From contig NZ_JADMVE010000003.1 in NCBI RefSeq assembly GCF_015547515.1, positions 248,001 to 312,000 of the forward strand: DNA of 64,000 nucleotides, read 5' to 3'. The translations under genes were made by a program, and so were the position numbers. This DNA is from Eubacterium sp. 1001713B170207_170306_E7 (lineage in GTDB: Bacteria; Bacillota; Clostridia; Eubacteriales; Eubacteriaceae). The notes below the pieces were generated by a model. The model was given only the letters and a program-made list of their open reading frames with translations. It made no database searches and had not been told where the DNA came from. This document shows, one piece after another, positions 60,024 through 64,000 of the stretch; the stretch's first letter is position 1, and each line of letters begins with the position of its first letter.

Positions 60024-61544
60024 TTATTTTTTATCGTCCATCAGGTTCAGCTCCGACATGTAGGCGCTTTTGGTGGCCAGTTTTTCGTCGGCCTCCTTCT
60101 GGAACTTGGTCACTGCTGTGACAGCCTTCTTAATGGGCATGAGGGTGCCGGCGCCGCCGATACAGCCGCCCGGACAGGCCATGCCCTCCAGCAGGTAGCC
60201 GTCGCGCTTGCCGGCCTGGGCCAGCTTCAGCATTTTCTGGCATTCCTTCAGGCCCTCGGCGCGGTCGATCTTTACATCCACGTCCGGGTAGAGGTCATGA
60301 ACCGCGTTGCAGATGGCGTCCGCCACACCGCCGGCCACAGAGTAACCACGGCCGGCCGCTGTCGCGTCGTCCAGCCTGCCGTCATCCCCGAGGTCGCCGA
60401 ACTCAATGCCCTTGGCCACGAACATGCCCATGAGCTCCTCAAAGGTGATGACAAAATCCACGTCGCTGCGCACGCTTTTTCTGGAGGCCTCCAGCTTTTT
60501 GGCCGCGCAGGGTCCGATAAAGACAATCCGGGATTTGGGGTGTTCCTTTTTGATAATGCGGGCCGTGGCCACCATTGGGGTCAGCTCGCCGGAAATGCAG
60601 TGGGCGATCTCCGGAAATTTGGTCTTGGCCATAACCGACCAGGACGGGCAGCAGGAGGTGCCGATAAAGGGGTCGTCCCCCTTGATCACCTTGTTGACAT
60701 AGTGGTGGGCCTCCTCGACGGCGCCCAGGTCAGCGCCCAGGGCCACCTCCACCACGTCGGCAAAGCCCAGCTCCTTGATGGCCTCCTTGATCTTCTCCGG
60801 CGTTGCCAGAGGGCCAAACTGGCCCACAAAGGCCGGGGCAATCTCGGCAATGACTTCATCGCCCTCCTTGATGGCGTGGATCAGCTGAAAAATCTGGGTT
60901 TTATCCGCGATGGCGCCAAAGGGGCAGTTGACCAGACACATGCCGCAGGAGACGCACTTGTCGTAATTGATCTTGGCGCGCCCCAGCTCGTCGCTCTCAA
61001 TGGCGTCCACACCGCAGGCCGCCGCGCAGGGCCGGTCGTATTTCACAATGGCCTCGTAGGGGCAGGCCTCCCGGCAGCGCCCGCACCGCACGCATTTTTC
61101 CTTGTCAATGTGCGATTTGCCGTCCTTCATGTAAACCGCGTTGACCGGGCAGACCGACACGCAGGGATGCGCCAGGCAGCCCCGGCAGTTGTCGGTCACC
61201 ATGAAGGCCTTCGGCTCACAGGCGTCACAGGCAAAAGGAATAACATTCACCAGCGGTGGATCATAGACCTTTTCGGCGATGGCGCTTTCCTCCACATCTC
61301 TGGAGATGGGGGAAGGCTGGTCGACCGGGTACAGGGGCAGGCCAATGGCGAGACGCAGGCGCTCCCCGATGATGGCCCTCTCCTTAAAGACGCTGTCGCG
61401 GTAGTTTGCGACCTCGCCCGGTATAATTTCAAAAGGGATTTCTTCCACTCTACTGGCGTAATCGCCGCCCTCATAGGCCATCTTGGCAATGGCGGCAAAA
61501 ACCTGACGACGGATTTTGGTCACAGGTGTGTAGATTCCTCTCAT
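60024..61544 (-). CDS. [FeFe]-hydrogenase-type protein (group B-like) with N-terminal ferredoxin clusters
   Basis: 506 aa. Four cysteine clusters between residues 120 and 210 (RGCLAHPCVSVCPVNAV, CVRCGRCREACPYEAI, CAAACGVDAI, CVSCGMCLVNCPFGAI) for [4Fe-4S] centres, then the H-cluster region: L1 GTSCCPSW with C298/C299, L2 GPCAAKKLE with C346, L3 EGMACPGGCIGG with C457/C461. The usual MPC of L2 is GPC and L3 lacks the GGGQ ending, which fits the less-studied group B enzymes. It would handle H2/proton chemistry in the cytoplasm. A small 86-aa thioredoxin-like partner is encoded just upstream. Confidence 0.87.
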   Translation of the reverse strand: MRGIYTPVTKIRRQVFAAIAKMAYEGGDYASRVEEIPFEIIPGEVANYRDSVFKERAIIGERLRLAIGLPLYPVDQPSPISRDVEESAIAEKVYDPPLVNVIPFACDACEPKAFMVTDNCRGCLAHPCVSVCPVNAVYMKDGKSHIDKEKCVRCGRCREACPYEAIVKYDRPCAAACGVDAIESDELGRAKINYDKCVSCGMCLVNCPFGAIADKTQIFQLIHAIKEGDEVIAEIAPAFVGQFGPLATPEKIKEAIKELGFADVVEVALGADLGAVEEAHHYVNKVIKGDDPFIGTSCCPSWSVMAKTKFPEIAHCISGELTPMVATARIIKKEHPKSRIVFIGPCAAKKLEASRKSVRSDVDFVITFEELMGMFVAKGIEFGDLGDDGRLDDATAAGRGYSVAGGVADAICNAVHDLYPDVDVKIDRAEGLKECQKMLKLAQAGKRDGYLLEGMACPGGCIGGAGTLMPIKKAVTAVTKFQKEADEKLATKSAYMSELNLMDDKK

Positions 61545-61567
61545 TTACAAATTCACTTCCTTCTTGA

Positions 61568-61828
61568 TTATTTTGTCATTTCAAGAATTTGTGCCATAAC
61601 AGTCTCAGTATTTGCCTTTTCGATCACAACATTTCCGACAGAAACAATAGGGGATTTCATTCCGTGCTTTGCCTCGCCGATACATTTAACCGTTTCGATA
61701 TAAATACCGCGTGAGAGCTCCAGAACATCCTTCACATCGTTTAAGCTCTCGATGGATTCGATGATGTCCATGGCGCCCTTCATCACGCATTCTGTACAGA
61801 CACAAACTGCTACTTTTAAATCTTCCAT
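61568..61828 (-). CDS. Small thioredoxin-like [2Fe-2S] ferredoxin-domain protein (NuoE C-terminal-like)
   Basis: 86 aa from ATG 61828 behind GGGGAGA. LKVAVCVCTECVMKGAMDIIESI gives C-x-C-x2-C near residues 9-14 and a later cysteine in IETVKCIGEAKHGMKSPIVSVGNVVI. NuoE-type thioredoxin-fold ferredoxins carry a similar arrangement but with four ligands; here the second pair has only one clear cysteine, so a full [2Fe-2S] site is doubtful. It precedes the hydrogenase by 23 bp and probably forms a complex with it. Confidence 0.75.
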   Translation of the reverse strand: MEDLKVAVCVCTECVMKGAMDIIESIESLNDVKDVLELSRGIYIETVKCIGEAKHGMKSPIVSVGNVVIEKANTETVMAQILEMTK

Positions 61829-61923
61829 GTTTTCTCCCCCTGGTTGCTGGCCGCCTGAAAATAACGAACGATCACGCTGCGTTATTTATCTTAGGCCAGG
61901 CGTTAAATTTAAGTTCGATTTTT

Positions 61924-63282
61924 TTAATTTTTAAAGCTGTGGATCGGAGCGGGAATTTTGCCGCCGCGGTTCACAAAGACTGAGCAGTCGTTGGGATTGA
62001 CTGCCATAATGGGTGCGGTGCCCAGCAGGCCGCCAAAGGAGGCGGATTCGCCAAGGCCCTTGCCGTAGACCGGAATCAGGCGCACAGCAGTGGTTTTGGC
62101 GTTGATCATGCCAATGGCCGCCTCGTCGGCAATGATGCCGGAGATGGTCGCGGCAGGGGTGTCACCCGAAATGGCGATCATGTCGAGCCCGACCGAGCAG
62201 ACACAGGTCATGGCTTCCAGCTTGTCGAGGGACAGGGCGCCAATGGAGGCCGCCTCGATCATGCCCTCGTCCTCGCTGACCGGGATAAAAGCGCCGCTCA
62301 GGCCGCCAACGGAGGTGGAGGCCATGATGCCGCCCTTTTTAACCGCGTCGTTGAGCATGGCCAGCGCCGCGGTGGTGCCGTGGGCGCCGCAGTGCTCCAG
62401 GCCCATCTCCTCGAGAATACGGGCAACCGAGTCGCCGATTTCGGGTGTGGGGGCCAGAGAAAGGTCCAATATGCCAAAGGGAACGCCCAGGCGCTCCGCC
62501 ACCGTGGTGCCCACCAGCTGGCCGGCGCGGGTGATCTTAAAGGCTGTTTTCTTAATGATTTCTGCCATTTCGTCAAAGCTGGCGTTCTGGTGCTTCTCCA
62601 GCGCCTTCTTGACAACGCCGGGGCCGCTGACGCCAACGTGCAGCACGGTGTCCGGCTGGCCGATGCCGTGGTAAGCGCCTGCCATGAAGGGATTATCCTC
62701 GACCGCGTTGCAGAAGACCACCAGCTTGGCGCAGCCGATGGAGTCCTGGCCGCGTGTGAGGTAAGCCGTCTGCTTGACAATCTCGCCCATCATCTTCACC
62801 GCGTCCATGTTGATCCCTGTTTTGGTCGAGCCAAGGTTGACAGAGGAGCAGACACGCTCGGTGCAGGCCAGGGCCTCGGGAATGGAGTTGATCAGGTTGA
62901 GATCGCCCCGGGTAAAGCCCTTGGGTACCAGCGCGGAGAAGCCCCCGATAAAGTTGACGCCGATTTCGTGGGCGGCTTTATCCAGTGTTTCGGCGTAGGC
63001 CACATAGTCGGTGTCGCTGCTGGCGCCGGCGATCAGTGAGATGGGCGTCACCGAGACCCGCTTGTTGACGATCGGGATGCCGAACTCGGTCTCAATGCGT
63101 TCGCCCTGGGATACCAGGTGCTCGGCCATTCGGGTAATTTTGTCATAAATCTTGCGGCGGGCTTTTTCGCCGTCGGCATCGATGCAGTCCATCAGAGAGA
63201 TCCCCATGGTAATGGTGCGGATATCCAGATTTTCCTTTTCGATCATACGGACGGTTTCAAGCACATCTTTAAACATTGCCAT
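61924..63282 (-). CDS. PFL-family protein (UPF0210/DUF711)
   Basis: 452 aa from ATG 63282 behind AGAGGTGA. Landmarks: [28 protein letters not shown] near 13, [18 protein letters not shown] near 72, [18 protein letters not shown] and [14 protein letters not shown] near 230, and the C-terminal [31 protein letters not shown]. The family is conserved in Firmicutes beside an ACT-domain protein; its biochemical role is not established, though homology to pyruvate formate-lyase was proposed. Confidence 0.88.
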   Translation of the reverse strand: MAMFKDVLETVRMIEKENLDIRTITMGISLMDCIDADGEKARRKIYDKITRMAEHLVSQGERIETEFGIPIVNKRVSVTPISLIAGASSDTDYVAYAETLDKAAHEIGVNFIGGFSALVPKGFTRGDLNLINSIPEALACTERVCSSVNLGSTKTGINMDAVKMMGEIVKQTAYLTRGQDSIGCAKLVVFCNAVEDNPFMAGAYHGIGQPDTVLHVGVSGPGVVKKALEKHQNASFDEMAEIIKKTAFKITRAGQLVGTTVAERLGVPFGILDLSLAPTPEIGDSVARILEEMGLEHCGAHGTTAALAMLNDAVKKGGIMASTSVGGLSGAFIPVSEDEGMIEAASIGALSLDKLEAMTCVCSVGLDMIAISGDTPAATISGIIADEAAIGMINAKTTAVRLIPVYGKGLGESASFGGLLGTAPIMAVNPNDCSVFVNRGGKIPAPIHSFKN

Positions 63283-63295
63283 TGCGTATCACCTC

Positions 63296-63565
63296 TTAAA
63301 TGGAATGCATGGCATTAAAAATGTCTTCATGCTGAATGCGGATCGACATGCCGATGGTTTTGCTCAGCGCTTCAAGCTCTTCCTTGAGCTGAGCAAAATC
63401 ACAGGTCATTTTGGAGACATCCACCAGCATGATCATGGTGAAAAAGTCCTGCATAACCGTTTGGCTGATGTCCTCGATGTTGGCGTTGCTCTCTGCCAGA
63501 ATTTTGGACACATTGTAAATAATTCCTGTGCGGTCCTTACCAATGACCGTAACTACTGCTCTCAT
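63296..63565 (-). CDS. ACT-domain protein (UPF0237)
   Basis: 89 aa from ATG 63565, after AAGGAG. MRAVVTVIGKDRTGIIYNVSKILAESNANIEDIS is the classic ACT opening, and EDISQTVMQDFFTMIMLVDVSK the second strand/helix. It sits 13 bp before the PFL gene. Such pairs probably act together, with the ACT domain sensing an amino acid. Confidence 0.88.
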   Translation of the reverse strand: MRAVVTVIGKDRTGIIYNVSKILAESNANIEDISQTVMQDFFTMIMLVDVSKMTCDFAQLKEELEALSKTIGMSIRIQHEDIFNAMHSI

Positions 63566-63755
63566 TTATACACGTACTCCTTACAATTTAATAGCGTTAA
63601 AGTATTTGAATGATCCCTACTATATTAAACTAAAAAAGCGCGCAGAACAAGGGGTAATGTGGGCTGAAACGGACTTCAGCTTAAGGAATACCCAAAAATC
63701 ATTAAAATAAAGAGCGAAAGGAAAGATTTAATTATTTAAGGTTAGTGGTAATAAC

Positions 63756-63843
63756 TTGTCCCTGGGTGGTGCATTGTGGTATAATGTGGGGAGAATTGGT
63801 GTAGTGACCCAACAAAGTGGGAGATTAGTGGAAGAAAGGGTGG
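63756..63843 (+). promoter_or_regulatory. mraZ promoter and MraZ-box-like repeats
   Basis: TTGTCC (63756-63761), 18-nt spacer, TATAAT (63780-63785). GTGGGG (63786), GTGGGA (63817), GTGGAA (63828) and GTGG (63840) repeats lie between the -10 and the gene, the last three about 11 bp apart, resembling MraZ binding boxes. The rest of 63566-63755 shows no gene. Confidence 0.65.
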
Positions 63844-63851
63844 CGTTTGGC

Positions 63852-64000
63852 ATGTTCTTTGGCGAATACGAGCATAATATTGACGACAAGGGCCGTCTGA
63901 TCATCCCGTCCAAATTCAGGGAGGCACTCGGCAGGGACTTTGTCATTACCAAGGGGCTTGACTGCTGCCTTTTTGTCTTTTCGACCGAGGAGTGGGAGAT
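63852..64000 (+). CDS. mraZ: Transcriptional regulator MraZ, N-terminal part (runs off right edge)
   Basis: The first 49 residues are visible: [49 protein letters not shown], the AbrB-like MraZ N-domain with the conserved DDKGR. ATG 63852 follows AAGGGTGG. MraZ starts the division and cell-wall (dcw) cluster and represses its own promoter by binding GTGG repeats. Confidence 0.95.
   Translation, partial: MFFGEYEHNIDDKGRLIIPSKFREALGRDFVITKGLDCCLFVFSTEEWE

Noticed and set aside
60297-61703. 468-residue plus-strand frame opposite the hydrogenase gene
   Set aside because: The minus strand encodes conserved cluster and H-cluster motifs; the plus frame has only repeated GVDAGA-like low-complexity sequence.
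63152-63613. Plus-strand 153-residue frame opposite the ACT gene
   Set aside because: Overlaps the conserved ACT and PFL genes on the other strand and has no ribosome site.

Overview
The window looks like a chromosomal segment of an anaerobic, acetogen-like Firmicute, most probably of the Eubacterium limosum/callanderi group. That placement is an inference from gene content: a CprABC-like lantibiotic-protection transporter with its two-component system, a complete nickel importer, an [FeFe]-hydrogenase-type protein, GlpP-type glycerol control, a PFL/ACT gene pair and mraZ. No rRNA or tRNA gene was seen. Most genes are GC-rich, but several blocks between about 21.7 and 37.8 kb are strikingly AT-rich.

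Layout. 1-7.6 kb: the 5' part of an M20 peptidase on the minus strand, then a lantibiotic-protection ABC transporter with two response-regulator/sensor-kinase pairs. 7.56-8.09 kb: a non-coding mirrored element made of two inverted, highly structured units, bounded by copies of a 25-27 bp palindrome that recurs across the window. 8.5-9.5 kb: a Cro/CI-type regulator and an HD-domain alarmone-hydrolase-like protein. 9.5-15.6 kb: a methyltransferase plus nikABCDE behind a switch-like leader. 15.6-19.0 kb: serine acetyltransferase and two overlapping GTPase genes. 19.1-43.2 kb: one long collinear surface-polysaccharide locus with an initiating sugar transferase, UDP-diacetamido-uronate-type genes, glycosyltransferases, a Wzy-like polymerase, a Wzx flippase and an amino-sugar branch. 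It ends in an unusual module of two SDRs, split transketolase, ACP, AMP-ligase, LDH-like protein, LuxE-like and LuxC-like proteins, and then a deleted second copy of an aminotransferase gene.

43.2-48.5 kb: a compact set of phage-flavoured genes (BRO/KilAC antirepressor, replisome-organiser-like protein, sigma factor, DUF1659- and DUF2922-like proteins, M15 peptidase) with no structural or integrase genes. 48.6-51.5 kb: radical SAM protein and a MATE/MarR pair with a clear operator. 51.5-54.9 kb: two tandem secreted amidase-domain paralogs, the second preceded by three 11-bp Pho-box-like repeats. 54.9-59.5 kb: a glpP-glpK operon with a leader terminator. 59.5-64 kb: two small proteins, a hydrogenase-like protein with a thioredoxin-like partner, the PFL/ACT pair, and the start of mraZ with MraZ boxes.

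The strongest leads for something undescribed are the mirrored element at 7558-8085, whose paired stems differ between the two units but keep base pairing, the dispersed palindrome family, the LuxC/LuxE-transketolase module in the glycan locus, and the 43.2-48.5 kb sigma-factor/antirepressor cluster. All functional assignments come from reading motifs; no database search was run.
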